Source: Chromobacterium haemolyticum
Lineage (GTDB): Bacteria > Pseudomonadota > Gammaproteobacteria > Burkholderiales > Chromobacteriaceae
Assembly (NCBI RefSeq): GCF_002081825.1
Contig: NZ_MUKU01000028.1
Location: forward strand, 1-64,000
Length of the DNA: 64,000 nt
Direction of reading: 5' to 3'
Part shown: one piece after another, positions 16,470-25,445 of the stretch
How the letters are laid out: every line of letters starts with the position of its first letter
Position numbering within the stretch: position 1 is the stretch's first letter
Position numbers and translations under genes: made by a program
Notes under the pieces: generated by a model
Told to the model about the DNA's origin: nothing
Database searches by the model: none
What the model saw: the letters and a program-made list of their open reading frames with translations, nothing else

Positions 16470-17075
16470 TTATTGGCGCGCCACCCGGTAGAACGCCAGG
16501 CTGCCGCGCAAGTTGGGCATGAAAGTTACCCGTTTGACCCCATTCATCACCACGCGTTCCACCACGCGCAGCCGATTCTTGGCGCACAGCGCTTCAAAGT
16601 CGCCGAGCATGCACCAGTGAATGTTGGGCGTATCGTACCACTGGTAGGGGATGGTGTCGGAAACCGGCATGTGGCCCTGCAGGATTTGCCAGCGGTTTTC
16701 CCAGAAGCCAAAGTTGGGAAAAGTGACGATGGCTTCGCGGCCTACGCGCAGCATTTCGTTGAGAATCTGCTCGGTTTCGCGCATCGCCTGTATGGTTTGC
16801 GACAGCACTACGTGGTCGAAGGCGTCGCCGTCGAATTCGGCCAAGCCGGTTTCCAGGTCGCCTTGCAGCGCATTGACGCCGGAGGCTACGCATTTGACGA
16901 CATTGCCCACGTCCAGGTCCACGCCGTAACCAACCACCTGTTTGTTGCGGTTCAGCCAGGATAGCAGCGCGCCGTCGCCGCAGCCCAAATCCAGCACCCG
17001 GCTGCCGGGCGTGATCCAGTCGGCTATCAGGCTTAGGTCGGCGCGCAGCGGCGCCGTGGTTTGCGGGGCGTTCAT
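16470..17075 (-). CDS. metW: MetW, methyltransferase-like partner of MetX
   Basis: A 201-residue protein with a class I methyltransferase fold: [17 protein letters not shown] (SAM-binding motif I), [17 protein letters not shown] and [17 protein letters not shown]-terminal SFPNFGFW-like and [16 protein letters not shown] stretches complete the family pattern. MetW is encoded next to MetX in many proteobacteria and is thought to support homoserine acylation in methionine synthesis. Its ATG overlaps the metX stop by four bases. Confidence 0.93.
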   Translation of the reverse strand: MNAPQTTAPLRADLSLIADWITPGSRVLDLGCGDGALLSWLNRNKQVVGYGVDLDVGNVVKCVASGVNALQGDLETGLAEFDGDAFDHVVLSQTIQAMRETEQILNEMLRVGREAIVTFPNFGFWENRWQILQGHMPVSDTIPYQWYDTPNIHWCMLGDFEALCAKNRLRVVERVVMNGVKRVTFMPNLRGSLAFYRVARQ

Positions 17076-18214
17076 GCTTGCACCTCCCGCGCCACGCGGT
17101 CGAGGTAGGCGCGCATTAATTGGACATAGGGCTCGTCGGTCATCAAAAAGGCGTCGTGACCGTGTACGGACTCGATTTCGGCGTAGGATACCGGCCGGTT
17201 GGCGGCCACCAGCGCCTTGACGGTTTCGCGCGAGCGCTCCGGCGAAAAGCGCCAGTCACTGGTGAAGCTGGCCACTAGGAATTGGGCACTGGCTTTTTTC
17301 AGCGCGGCGACCAGATCGCCGCCAAAGCTCTTTGCCGGGTCGAAGTAATCCAGCGCCTTGGTCATTAGCAGATAGGTATTGGCGTCGAAGGTGTCGGAGA
17401 ATTTGTCGCCCTGATAGCGCAGATAGGATTCGATCTCGAACTCCACGTCGTAGCCGAAGCGATAGTCTCCGGAACGCAGCATGCGGCCGAATTTCTCGCC
17501 CATGCCGTCGTCGGATAGATAGGTGATGTGGCCGAGCATGCGCGCCAGCCGCAGGCCGCGTCGCGGCAGCGCGTCATGGGCGTAGAAGTCGCCGCCGTGG
17601 AATTCGGGGTCGGTGATGATGGCCTGGCGCGCCACGTCGTTGAAGGCGATGTTCTGCGCCGACAGTTTGGGAGCGGACGCGATCACCAGCGCGTGGGCAA
17701 TGCGCTCCGGGTAGTCGATGCTCCACTGCAAGGCCTGCATGCCGCCCAGGCTGCCGCCTATCACCGCCGCCCAGCGTTCTATGCCCAAGCGGTCCGCCAG
17801 GCGCGACTGGCTGGCGACCCAGTCGGACACGGTGACGACGGGAAAGGCGGAGCCCCAGGGCTGGCCGGTGTCGGAGTTGACGCTGGAGGGGCCGGTGCTG
17901 CCGTGACACCCTCCCAGGTTGTTGACGCCGACCACGAAGAAGCGGCGGGTGTCGATGGGCTTGCCGGGACCAATCATATTGTCCCACCAGCCGGCGGCCT
18001 TGTCGTCCGTCTGGTAGCGGCCTGCTACATGATGGTGGCCGGACAAGGCGTGACAGATCAGGATGGCGTTGCTTTTGGCGGCGTTGAGTTCGCCATAGGT
18101 CTCGAAGCGCAGCTGGTAGCCTTGCAGTATGGCGCCGCTATTGAGCGCCAAGGGGGTATCGAACACGGCGGTTTGAGCCGTAACGATGCCGACGGAGTCG
18201 TGGGAGTCGGACAT
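17072..18214 (-). CDS. metX: Homoserine O-acyltransferase (MetX)
   Basis: A 380-residue alpha/beta-hydrolase that acylates homoserine to start methionine synthesis. It shows [28 protein letters not shown], the nucleophile elbow [12 protein letters not shown], then the acidic and histidine members in [15 protein letters not shown] and [12 protein letters not shown]. Acetyl versus succinyl specificity cannot be settled by eye. I chose ATG at 18214 because neisserial MetX begins a few residues before SVGIVT. An in-frame ATG at 18271 would add 19 residues and actually has the better ribosome binding site (GGAG, seven bases away), so the true start is uncertain. Confidence 0.93.
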   Translation of the reverse strand: MSDSHDSVGIVTAQTAVFDTPLALNSGAILQGYQLRFETYGELNAAKSNAILICHALSGHHHVAGRYQTDDKAAGWWDNMIGPGKPIDTRRFFVVGVNNLGGCHGSTGPSSVNSDTGQPWGSAFPVVTVSDWVASQSRLADRLGIERWAAVIGGSLGGMQALQWSIDYPERIAHALVIASAPKLSAQNIAFNDVARQAIITDPEFHGGDFYAHDALPRRGLRLARMLGHITYLSDDGMGEKFGRMLRSGDYRFGYDVEFEIESYLRYQGDKFSDTFDANTYLLMTKALDYFDPAKSFGGDLVAALKKASAQFLVASFTSDWRFSPERSRETVKALVAANRPVSYAEIESVHGHDAFLMTDEPYVQLMRAYLDRVAREVQA

Positions 18215-18277
18215 GATGACTTGAGTGCCTCTTTTGCTATTTTCGGCATGCGCGGCTTTGGCCATGCTCATGCTGTC

Positions 18278-18338
18278 GCTCCACCGGCGGCCGGTCTGTG
18301 CCGGCCATTCTCGTCGCGGAGCCTCCTGTAGGCTACAG
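18278..18338 (-). promoter_or_regulatory. Structured leader region upstream of metX
   Basis: On the minus strand GCTCC (18322-18318) can pair with GGAGC (18282-18278), enclosing a GGCCGG/CCGGCC hairpin (18289-18306). GGAG is the only good Shine-Dalgarno sequence near metX, seven bases before the upstream ATG at 18271. A compact dyad CTGTAG-G-CTACAG (18326-18338) lies just upstream and could be an operator. I do not recognise a known SAM riboswitch here. Confidence 0.4.
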
Positions 18339-18434
18339 TCAGGACTTTAGCATGTCTTGAGCCGCCGGCGACAGCGTCTTGCCAGCCGCGGCGGCGCGTC
18401 GGATAATCGGGCGACTTTCCTTCTCTGGCCCGCC

Positions 18435-18617
18435 ATGTTCGGTCGTCTTTTCAAGTTCTTCGTGCTGTGCGGCGTACTGCTGATGTTGGCGCGCTGGCTG
18501 CTCAACCGCCGCCAGCGGCAGAGCCTGCACGAGCTGTTCAGCACGCTGGCGCTGGCCCTGCTGGTCAGCGCCGGGCTGTTTTCGGTGCTGTATCTATTGG
18601 GCTGGCACCGTCTTTAA
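18435..18617 (+). CDS. Small inner-membrane protein, unassigned
   Basis: A 60-residue protein (MFGRLFKFFVLCGVLLMLARW and so on) with two hydrophobic segments (about 5-20 and 38-54) joined by a basic loop containing LLNRRQRQSLHE. It ends YLLGWHRL. The clean two-helix pattern and the positively charged loop argue that it is a real small membrane protein with both ends outside the cytosol, but I do not recognise the family. The ribosome binding site is weak. A longer in-frame start at 18357 gives an unlikely basic N-terminus. Confidence 0.55.
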   Translation: MFGRLFKFFVLCGVLLMLARWLLNRRQRQSLHELFSTLALALLVSAGLFSVLYLLGWHRL

Positions 18618-18705
18618 GCGCCTCCGCGGCATCAATTCTTGATCCCGCTCAGCGCCTCCGGCCCGCCTGCTGGCTAGACTGCCCGGCTTTGGGCTTTGTT
18701 TGGCA

Positions 18706-19641
18706 ATGGACCTGACCCGGCATCTGCATACCTTTGGTTATTATCTGAAGCGCTGTTTCGGCGAGCCGGTGCATAAATTATCACTGGCGGGCGATTTCAC
18801 CTGTCCCAACCGCGACGGCACCTTGGGGCGCGGCGGCTGCACCTTTTGCAATGTGCGGAGCTTCGGCCGCGATCCGGCGGCTTTGTCGATCAGCGAGCAG
18901 TTGGCTCGGGAGAAAACCAAGACCGACCGCGCGCGCCGTTATCTGGCTTATTTCCAGGCTTATACCAGCACTTATGCCGAAACCGAGCTGCTGCGCCGGC
19001 TGTACGACGAGGCGCTGGCAGGCGCCGATGTGGTGGGCCTGTGCGTCGGCACCAGGCCGGATTGCGTGCCGGACGCCGCGCTGGCTCTGCTGGCGGAATA
19101 TCAGGACCAAGGCGGCGAGGTATGGCTGGAGCTGGGGCTGCAGACCGCGCACGACCGGACCCAGGCTCTGATCCGACGCGGCCACGGCCTGGCCGAATAT
19201 CGCGATGCGGTGCGGCGCGCGCATGCCCATGGGCTCAAGGTGTGCACTCATTTGATCGCCGGTCTGCCCGGAGAGGACGCGGCCGCCGTCCACGCCTCGC
19301 TGAACGCGGTGTTGGACATCGGCGTGGAAGGGTTGAAGTTGCATCCGCTGATGGTGGTGCGCGGCTCGCGGATGGCGGCGCAATACCGGCGCGGCGAAGT
19401 AGCGCCGTGGAGCCTGGACGACTACGCCGAGTTGGCGGCCAGCCTGATCCGCCATACCCCGCCGCAGGTGGTGTACCACCGGGTTTCAGCCACCGCGCAG
19501 GCGCCAACCCTGATCGCGCCGGACTGGTGCGGCCCGCGCTGGACGGCTTTGCAGGCCATAGGCCGGCTGCTGGTGCGCGACGGCGGCCAGGGCAGCGCTT
19601 TGGGGCGGGCCTGGCGGGCGGATGAAGAGCCGCTTGCGTAA
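18706..19641 (+). CDS. YhcC-type radical SAM protein (TIGR01212)
   Basis: A 311-residue radical SAM enzyme. The iron-sulphur cysteines are in CPNRDGTLGRGGCTFCN, the spacing used by the YhcC/TIGR01212 group in place of plain CxxxCxxC. Other family motifs are YFQAYTSTYA, GLCVGTRPDCVPD, ELGLQTAHD and HLIAGLPGED. The substrate of this group is not firmly known. ATG at 18706 has no clear Shine-Dalgarno sequence; a TTG at 18700 is in frame. Confidence 0.88.
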   Translation: MDLTRHLHTFGYYLKRCFGEPVHKLSLAGDFTCPNRDGTLGRGGCTFCNVRSFGRDPAALSISEQLAREKTKTDRARRYLAYFQAYTSTYAETELLRRLYDEALAGADVVGLCVGTRPDCVPDAALALLAEYQDQGGEVWLELGLQTAHDRTQALIRRGHGLAEYRDAVRRAHAHGLKVCTHLIAGLPGEDAAAVHASLNAVLDIGVEGLKLHPLMVVRGSRMAAQYRRGEVAPWSLDDYAELAASLIRHTPPQVVYHRVSATAQAPTLIAPDWCGPRWTALQAIGRLLVRDGGQGSALGRAWRADEEPLA

Positions 19642-19714
19642 ATTATCTGCGTGAACGATTGTCAGATTCAGGAGCCGCTCCCGACTCATGGGGGTAGAGA
19701 CCGGAGACACCGCC

Positions 19715-20632
19715 ATGCTGATCAAGAAACCCGCCGATATTTCCTCGTCGGACATCACGCCGGAAGGCGTATACCTGAATCGCCGCCACTTCATGTTGGG
19801 CAGCGCCGGCTTGCTGCTGTCCGCCGAGACGCTGGCGGCGCTGGCCGCCAAGAAAAGCCCACTGTCGACCTTGGCCGGAAACGACAAGGCCAATAGCCTG
19901 AAAGAGATTACCGGCTACAACAATTTCTATGAATTCGGCACCGACAAGGCCGACCCGGCGGCGAACGCCGGCAGCCTGAAAACTCGACCCTGGAACGTGC
20001 TGGTGGACGGCGAGGTGGCCAAGCCGCGCAGCTTCGGCATCGAGCAGCTGTTGAAATTTCCGCTGGAGGAGCGTATTTACCGGCTGCGCTGCGTCGAGGG
20101 CTGGAGCATGGTGATTCCGTGGGTGGGTTTTCCGCTGGCCAGCCTGCTCAAACAAATGAACCCGACTTCGCGCGCCAAGTACGTGGCCTTCGAAACGCTG
20201 CAGCGGCCGGCGGAAATGCCCGGCCAGCGCGGCCGGGTGCTGGACTGGCCCTACCGCGAGGGTCTGCGCATCGACGAAGCGATGCATCCGCTGACCATTC
20301 TGGCCGTCGGCCTATACAACGATATGCTGCCCAATCAGAACGGCGCGCCCATCCGCTTGGTAGTGCCGTGGAAATATGGCTTCAAGAGCATCAAATCCAT
20401 CGTGCGCATCCATTTGCAGGAAACCATGCCGGCCACCAGTTGGAATCTGGCCAATGCGCGCGAGTACGGTTTCTATTCCAATGTGAACCCGGAAGTGGAT
20501 CACCCGCGCTGGAGCCAGGCCAGCGAGCGCCGTATCGGCGAATTCTTCAAGCGCAAGACGCTGATGTTCAACGGCTACGGCGAGCAGGTGGCGGGCTTGT
20601 ACCGCGGCCTGGATCTGCGCAAGAACTATTGA
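19715..20632 (+). CDS. msrP: MsrP, periplasmic methionine-sulfoxide reductase catalytic subunit (YedY)
   Basis: A 305-residue molybdoenzyme. A Tat signal is present ([15 protein letters not shown]). The molybdenum-binding cysteine lies in [11 protein letters not shown], and family stretches include [36 protein letters not shown] and [12 protein letters not shown]. MsrP repairs oxidised methionines in periplasmic proteins with electrons from the quinone pool through MsrQ. ATG at 19715 follows GGAG by eight bases and gives a normal Tat leader; an earlier ATG at 19688 has no such support. msrQ starts 11 bases after its stop. Confidence 0.95.
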   Translation: MLIKKPADISSSDITPEGVYLNRRHFMLGSAGLLLSAETLAALAAKKSPLSTLAGNDKANSLKEITGYNNFYEFGTDKADPAANAGSLKTRPWNVLVDGEVAKPRSFGIEQLLKFPLEERIYRLRCVEGWSMVIPWVGFPLASLLKQMNPTSRAKYVAFETLQRPAEMPGQRGRVLDWPYREGLRIDEAMHPLTILAVGLYNDMLPNQNGAPIRLVVPWKYGFKSIKSIVRIHLQETMPATSWNLANAREYGFYSNVNPEVDHPRWSQASERRIGEFFKRKTLMFNGYGEQVAGLYRGLDLRKNY

Positions 20633-20642
20633 TGGAGCGGGG

Positions 20643-21272
20643 ATGACGACTTTGCACCTTAAATCCGCTGCCGCCCGTCCTGCCGACCGCGTGTTGGCCG
20701 GGTTCAAATGCCTGTTGTTTGTGGCCTGTCTATTGCCGCTGGCGCGCGCCGCCTGGATCGTGTTGTCCGGAGAAGCGGTGAACCCGGTGGAGTTCATCAC
20801 TCGTTCCACCGGTACCTGGACCCTGATTTGGCTGCTGGCGACGCTGGCGATGACACCGTTGCGGCGCTTTGGCGTCGGCGGTTGGCCGCTCAAGTGCCGG
20901 CGCATGCTGGGCCTGTTCGCCTTTTTCTATCTGAGCCTGCATTTCCTGACCTATCTATGGCTGGATCAGTTTTTTGATTGGGCCGGCATCGTCAGGGATA
21001 TCTACAAACGCCCCTTCATCACCGTCGGCTTTGCCGCGCTGTTGTTGATGACGCCGCTGGCGCTGACCTCGACCCAAGGTTGGATGCGCAGGCTCAAGCG
21101 CAATTGGGGCCGGCTGCACCGGCTGGTGTACCCGACGGCGCTGCTGGCGGTGGTGCATTACTGGTGGCTGGTGAAGAAGGACTTGAGTCAGCCCTTGATC
21201 TACGCGGCGGTGTTGGCCTTGCTGCTTGGGTTGAGGCTGTGGTGGCGTTGGCGCCGGCCGGGCGGAGTTTGA
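20643..21272 (+). CDS. msrQ: MsrQ, heme-binding membrane subunit of MsrPQ (YedZ)
   Basis: A 209-residue ferric-reductase-like membrane protein with about six helices. Conserved pieces include NPVEFITRSTGTWTL, MTPLRRFG, RRMLGLFAFFYLSLHFLTYLW and GRLHRLVYPTALLAVVHYWW, which supply the heme-ligand histidines. It passes quinol electrons to MsrP in the periplasm. GGAG lies just before its ATG, and it directly follows msrP. Confidence 0.95.
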   Translation: MTTLHLKSAAARPADRVLAGFKCLLFVACLLPLARAAWIVLSGEAVNPVEFITRSTGTWTLIWLLATLAMTPLRRFGVGGWPLKCRRMLGLFAFFYLSLHFLTYLWLDQFFDWAGIVRDIYKRPFITVGFAALLLMTPLALTSTQGWMRRLKRNWGRLHRLVYPTALLAVVHYWWLVKKDLSQPLIYAAVLALLLGLRLWWRWRRPGGV

Positions 21273-21380
21273 TTTGGGGCAAGGTCGCTGCCGCCGTCGG
21301 GGACGCCGCGCGGATTGGAGTTTGCCTGGCGGCGCGCAAACTTCTACAGTGGCGTTTTGTTTTTTCAGGCAGTGAAGATC

Positions 21381-21863
21381 ATGTCCAAGGAAAAGGCCCC
21401 GGTCACTCAGGCGATCCGGGTATTGCGCGAGCATCATGTCAGCTTTAGCGAGCATTTGTACAAGTACGAGGAAAAGGGCGGTACTACGGTGTCGGCGCGT
21501 GAACTGGGCGTGGACGAGCACTGCGTGATCAAGACCTTGATCATGGAAGACGAGAACAAGCGGCCCTTGATCGTGCTGATGCACGGGGACCGCGAAGTGG
21601 GCACCGGCATGCTGGCCAAGCAGATCGGCGTCAAAAAGATCCATCCCTGCGATCCCAAGACTGCGGACAAGCACAGCGGCTACCAAGTGGGCGGCACCAG
21701 CCCGTTCGGCAGCCGCCATGCGATGCCGGTGTATATGGAAGCCAGCATCTTGGAGTTGGAGCGCATCTATATCAACGGCGGCAAGCGCGGTTTCTTGATC
21801 GGCGTCGATCCCAAGGACGTCGAGCGGGTGCTGAAGCCGATTCTGGTCAGCGCCGCGGTTTGA
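21381..21863 (+). CDS. ybaK: YbaK/EbsC-type Cys-tRNA deacylase
   Basis: A 160-residue trans-editing enzyme that removes cysteine mis-attached to tRNA-Pro. Family features: a conserved lysine in CVIKTLIME, LIVLMHGDREV, KIHPCDPKTADKHSGYQVGG and SPFGSRHAMPVYME. It is full length. The start ATG at 21381 matches the usual MSKEK-like beginning; an upstream in-frame ATG at 21315 gives an atypical extension. It converges on the solute-binding protein gene and the two 3' ends overlap by 17 bases. Confidence 0.92.
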   Translation: MSKEKAPVTQAIRVLREHHVSFSEHLYKYEEKGGTTVSARELGVDEHCVIKTLIMEDENKRPLIVLMHGDREVGTGMLAKQIGVKKIHPCDPKTADKHSGYQVGGTSPFGSRHAMPVYMEASILELERIYINGGKRGFLIGVDPKDVERVLKPILVSAAV

Positions 21864-22608
21864 GTTCGGGGAAGTTGCGCTGATAAATGGCCTGCAGGCT
21901 GCCGTCGGCCTGCATGGCTTGCAAGGCCTGATCGATCTCGCGCCGCAGCTTGGCGATGTTGGGGTAGCTGCGCGAATACATCAGCGACAGCGGGGTGGCC
22001 TTATTCAGTGGCGTGGGAATGTAGGCGAAGTCGCGCTCGTGTCCGCTGGCCTGGGTGCGGGTCAGGAATAGGCCGCGTTCCAGCGTCAGCGGCGCCAGAT
22101 CGAGATGGCCGATTTGCAGCAGCTTGATCGCGCTTTCCTCGTCGCTGGTGTTCAGCGTGTTGAGCCGGTATTGCTGGAACAGCGGCTGATACCACTGACC
22201 AAGCTGCACGCCGATGCGGTAGGCGCGCAAGTCGGCCAGGTTGCTAAAACCGTTGGGCGGATTGGCGAGCCGGGGCTTGTAGTAGAAGAAAAAACTGCTG
22301 CTGCGAATCAGCGGCGGCGAGAAGTCGAAACTGAGCGCGCGCTCCGGCGTCGGCCGGTAGGGAAAGGCAGCCGCGGCGCGGCCGGCCTTGACGGCGGCCT
22401 CCGCGCGAGGCCAGCTCATATAGTGAAAACGCGCGGTATAGCCAGCACGCCGGCAAGCTTGGCGCACCATGTCGGCGAAGACGCCGTCGGCGGTGAAGCT
22501 GCGTGACACATAGGGCGGCCATTCGCCCGTAGCGAAGTCTATCGCCGGTGTTTCGGCGCGGGCGGGCGCGGCCAGGCAATAGAGAGCAAGCAGTAGCGGA
22601 CGCCACAT
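21847..22608 (-). CDS. Periplasmic solute-binding protein, family 3 type
   Basis: A 253-residue exported protein. The signal peptide ends near PARAET. An SBP_bac_3-like body follows: TGEWPPYV, FADMVRQACRRAGY, FHYMSWPRAEAAVKAGRAAAAFPY, LRAYRIGVQLGQWY and INQALQAM-like DQALQAMQADGSLQAIYQR. No ABC permease or ATPase gene is next to it, so it may serve a transporter elsewhere or act as a sensor partner. GGAG lies seven bases before ATG. The ligand cannot be predicted. Confidence 0.82.
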   Translation of the reverse strand: MWRPLLLALYCLAAPARAETPAIDFATGEWPPYVSRSFTADGVFADMVRQACRRAGYTARFHYMSWPRAEAAVKAGRAAAAFPYRPTPERALSFDFSPPLIRSSSFFFYYKPRLANPPNGFSNLADLRAYRIGVQLGQWYQPLFQQYRLNTLNTSDEESAIKLLQIGHLDLAPLTLERGLFLTRTQASGHERDFAYIPTPLNKATPLSLMYSRSYPNIAKLRREIDQALQAMQADGSLQAIYQRNFPELKPRR

Positions 22609-22681
22609 GGCGCGACTCCAGAATCAGGGTGGGAGCATGCTTTGTTATCGCACAGCGCCCACCCCGCTGCCAGCCTAACGG

Positions 22682-24130
22682 CTACCACCACCAGAACATG
22701 AAGCCCCAGGCGGCGTCCACCAGAGCCAGCGCCGCCAGCAAGGGAATCAGAGCTAGCACCTGGCGCAGGCCGGAGCTCCAGCGAGCGAGGATGGCGCGCC
22801 CCAGCCACAAGGACCACAGATTGGCGCCGGCCAGCAAGGCTAGCCGCGCGTCGTTGGCCCAGAACATCGGCACCCCTTCCGCTTTCAACAGCGTCACTGT
22901 CAGCGCGGACAGGCCAAGAAACACGCCGCAGCCGGCCAGCGGGATCAGGCTTTGGGCCAGGTGGTGCAGGCGCTGAATCCGCCAGGGGCCGGCAATGCGC
23001 ACGCCGGCGGCCAGGCACAGCAACAGGCCGCTGCCCAGCACCAGCGCGGTGGCCAGCACGTAGCTGATCAACGCCGCGCCGTCCAGCCAGGAAAATACGT
23101 CGTTATGCTGCGGATAATGGGTCAGCAGCCACCACGGCGCCTCGGTGTCCAGCGGCCACAGGATGTCATGGTCCACCAGCCATTCCGCCGCCGCCTGTTT
23201 CATGGCCACGAACCAGGGGCTCATGGTCCAGTGGAAGGCGCCCATCGCCACGCCCAGCAGGCCGTAGAGAATCAACGCGGTTTGCCAGCCGTCGGCCTCC
23301 TTGGCGGCGACCTTGACCACTTCTTCAGTGGGCGAGCGCAGGCTTAGTTCGATGGCGTCGCGATGGCCGCTGCAACGGCCGCACATATGGCAACCGCTGC
23401 CGCCCTGCATATGGCGCAGCGGTTGCAGCGGCGCGCAATCCACCGCCTGTATCGGGATGGTTTTGCCTTGCTGCGAGGCTTTCCAGGCGGCCTCGTCCAC
23501 GCGGTAATACATCGGCGCCAGCTTGGACAGCAGGCCGAACACGCCGTTGACCGGGCACAGGTGGCGACACCAGGCGCGTTTGCCGCGGGTATAGATGAAG
23601 CCGACGATCACCGCGGCCACGGTGGATCCGCCCAGCACCAGCAACGCGGCCTTGGGGTATTGGTAGACGCTGACCAGTTGGCCGTAGATGGTGGTCAGCG
23701 CGAAGGCGACGAAGGGCCAGCCGCCCCAGCGCATCCAGCGCGGGATAGGACGCCCCAGGCCTTTTCTGGCCGCCCACTCGGACAAAGCGCCTTCCGGGCA
23801 GAGAACGCCGCACCACAGCCGGCCGAACAGCACCATGGACAACAGCACGAAGGGCCACCAAATGCCCCAGAACACGAATTGGGCGAAGATGGTTAGATTG
23901 TTCCAGATTCGGGCGCTGTCTTCCGGCAAGTCGAGGCAGGCAGGCACGATCAGCAGTGCGGCGTAGACCAGCACCACGCCCCATTGCAGCGCGCGCAGCA
24001 GGCCGGCGTGATCCCGCAGCCACAAGCCGACGGCGGCCATGAAACCCTGGGCCGTCGGCTGGCGACAGGCACCGCCGGCGCGCGCGGCGACATCGGCGGA
24101 ATGGGGAAGCGGCGGGCGGGTGGATTTCAT
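22682..24130 (-). CDS. ftrD: FtrD-like membrane polyferredoxin of the ferrous-iron uptake system
   Basis: A 482-residue membrane protein with about nine helices and cysteine clusters facing the cytosol: LWCGVLCPEGALSEW, WCRHLCPVNGVFG and GCHMCGRCSGHRDAIE. This resembles NapH/NosR-type 4Fe-4S proteins, but the gene closes an ftrABCD set. FtrD is thought to move electrons linked to iron oxidation in the Ftr pathway. ATG at 24130 overlaps the ftrC stop (ATGA), which fixes the start; an upstream in-frame start at 24160 would overlap ftrC further. Confidence 0.88.
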   Translation of the reverse strand: MKSTRPPLPHSADVAARAGGACRQPTAQGFMAAVGLWLRDHAGLLRALQWGVVLVYAALLIVPACLDLPEDSARIWNNLTIFAQFVFWGIWWPFVLLSMVLFGRLWCGVLCPEGALSEWAARKGLGRPIPRWMRWGGWPFVAFALTTIYGQLVSVYQYPKAALLVLGGSTVAAVIVGFIYTRGKRAWCRHLCPVNGVFGLLSKLAPMYYRVDEAAWKASQQGKTIPIQAVDCAPLQPLRHMQGGSGCHMCGRCSGHRDAIELSLRSPTEEVVKVAAKEADGWQTALILYGLLGVAMGAFHWTMSPWFVAMKQAAAEWLVDHDILWPLDTEAPWWLLTHYPQHNDVFSWLDGAALISYVLATALVLGSGLLLCLAAGVRIAGPWRIQRLHHLAQSLIPLAGCGVFLGLSALTVTLLKAEGVPMFWANDARLALLAGANLWSLWLGRAILARWSSGLRQVLALIPLLAALALVDAAWGFMFWWW

Positions 24131-24951
24131 GCTGTCAGCATCTGCTTGCGGTTGCGCCACTGGAACAGCGCCCAGATCGTCGCCCAGAACAGCGCGTAGG
24201 CGATCAGGCTCATCAGGGCAGGGTGGGCGCGGTAGCCGGTGAGCGAGGCGATGACGCCGCCGGCGGGGCTCATGTCGTCAAGCAGCGCGGAGCTGTCCCA
24301 CAGCGGATCGATCAGCGCCGGCAGAATGTCCATCGAGATCAGCTTCTCCACGCCGCTCAGGAAGAGCGAGGCGCCCAATAGCAGCAGCATGATTTCGGTG
24401 ATGCGGAAGAACAAGCGCCAGGACAGATATTTGCCGCCTAGCTGCAATAGATAGAAGGTCAGGAAAGCCAGACCCAGGCCTATCACGGCGGCAAAGCTCA
24501 TGCTGGCCAGCGTGGAGCCGTCGGCCTCGGCCAACATGCCGTAGAGGAAGACTACGGTTTCGCTGCCTTCGCGGGCGATGGCGATGGCGGCCAGCAGGGT
24601 GACGCCCCACCAGTTGGCGTTGCTGGCGTTTTCGCGCAGGCCGGCCTCCAGTTCTTTCTTCAACGTGCGGCCATGCTCGCGCATCCACAGCACCATGTGC
24701 ACGATCAGCGCGGCGGCGGTGAACACCATCACCATCTGGAAAACGTCTTGAGCGCCGGCCATCAGGTTGCTGGCGGCGAACAAGGCCACTGCCAGGCCGA
24801 CGGCGGCGAGCAGGCCCAGCGCCACGCCAGCCCATAAATAGCGTTTGCCGGCGGCGCCGGCCGGATTCTGGTTCATCCAGGCGTTAAGAATGCCGACGAC
24901 CAGCAAGGCCTCGACGCTTTCGCGCCAAACGATGAATAGAACTTGTCCCAT
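24127..24951 (-). CDS. ftrC: FtrC, FTR1-family iron permease
   Basis: A 274-residue, seven-helix permease. Two iron-binding motifs are visible: R10-E-S-V-E14 in the first helix and R127-E-G-S-E131 in the fourth. The second is canonical; the first has serine in place of the usual glycine. FTR1 proteins move ferric iron produced by a partner oxidase; here the partner would be the cupredoxin FtrB. It follows ftrB after 68 bases that contain a GC-rich hairpin. Confidence 0.93.
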   Translation of the reverse strand: MGQVLFIVWRESVEALLVVGILNAWMNQNPAGAAGKRYLWAGVALGLLAAVGLAVALFAASNLMAGAQDVFQMVMVFTAAALIVHMVLWMREHGRTLKKELEAGLRENASNANWWGVTLLAAIAIAREGSETVVFLYGMLAEADGSTLASMSFAAVIGLGLAFLTFYLLQLGGKYLSWRLFFRITEIMLLLLGASLFLSGVEKLISMDILPALIDPLWDSSALLDDMSPAGGVIASLTGYRAHPALMSLIAYALFWATIWALFQWRNRKQMLTA

Positions 24952-24986
24952 GTAGTGTGCTCCTGCTAACGGCGGTAAACGGCTAG

Positions 24987-25006
24987 GGAGGCGGCGGAGC
25001 GCCTCC
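24987..25006. other. Intercistronic hairpin between ftrB and ftrC
   Basis: GGAGGCG and CGCCTCC pair around a six-base loop. There is no T-run, so it is more likely an mRNA-stability or translation element than a terminator. It could tune the ratio of soluble FtrB to membrane FtrC. Confidence 0.45.
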
Positions 25007-25019
25007 GGCTGGGCGGCGT

Positions 25020-25355
25020 TTACTTGGCGACGATGACGCCTTGGCCTGTCTTCATATGAAATTCGTCGAAAAACTTGTATTCGCCGGGAGACAGCGGCTG
25101 GAATACCAGGAAGGATTCCGCGCCGGGGCCCAGCACCTTTTCCTTGCGCAGCGGCGTGCTTTCAAATTCGGCGGGCGTCTTGCCGGCGTTGATCACTTCA
25201 ACCTTGAACTTCTTGCCGGCCGGCACTACCAGACGGGCGGGCGTGAATACGCCGTCCTTCATCACCAGCTTGAACACCGGCATCTCGTCGGCGAGGACGG
25301 ACATCGACACTAGGCAGGCCGCGATGGCGGCCAGGAGCATGCGTGCGAACTTCAT
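25020..25355 (-). CDS. ftrB: FtrB, periplasmic cupredoxin-like protein
   Basis: A 111-residue protein: signal peptide ending at SVLADE, then a cupredoxin-1-type domain with FKLVMKDGVFTPARLVVPAGKKFKVEVINAGKTPAEFES and a C-terminal FFDEFHMKTGQGVIVAK. Copper-type ligands would be the histidine and methionine of EFHMKTG; the usual ligand cysteine is absent. In Bordetella and Brucella systems FtrB is proposed to oxidise ferrous iron for FtrC. ATG at 25355 follows GGAGA by nine bases. Confidence 0.88.
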   Translation of the reverse strand: MKFARMLLAAIAACLVSMSVLADEMPVFKLVMKDGVFTPARLVVPAGKKFKVEVINAGKTPAEFESTPLRKEKVLGPGAESFLVFQPLSPGEYKFFDEFHMKTGQGVIVAK

Positions 25356-25366
25356 CGGAAAGGGTC

Positions 25367-25402
25367 TCCGGATTAAAAACAGCGCAGGCGGGGGCATGCG
25401 CT
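25367..25402 (-). terminator. Possible attenuator between ftrA and ftrB
   Basis: On the minus strand AGCGCA and TGCGCT (25397-25402 and 25381-25386) frame a GC-rich loop and are followed directly by GTTTTTAAT. The stem is short, so it may stop only part of the transcription, leaving ftrA more abundant than ftrBCD. Confidence 0.45.
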
Positions 25403-25418
25403 GTCTTATTTTAACGCA

Positions 25419-25445
25419 TGAGAATGACTGGCGTTTACATTCTCA
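25419..25445. promoter_or_regulatory. Inverted repeat TGAGAATG...CATTCTCA in the ftrA-ftrB gap
   Basis: Perfect eight-base arms (25419-25426 and 25438-25445) separated by 11 bases. Each arm resembles a Fur hexamer (GAGAAT-like), and the outer GCGAAT extends the match on one side. It could be a second metal-regulated site for ftrBCD or an mRNA hairpin. Spacing differs from a standard 19-base Fur box. Confidence 0.4.

Noticed and set aside
18278-18338. SAM or SAH riboswitch upstream of metX
   Set aside because: Stems are present, but I cannot match the conserved core of SAM-I, SAM-II or SAH classes; it is listed only as a structured leader.
22682-24130. NapH, NosR or CcoG (FixG) annotation for the polyferredoxin
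   Set aside because: The cysteine motifs are shared, but the gene is fused by ATGA to an FTR1 permease in an ftr operon, so FtrD fits better.
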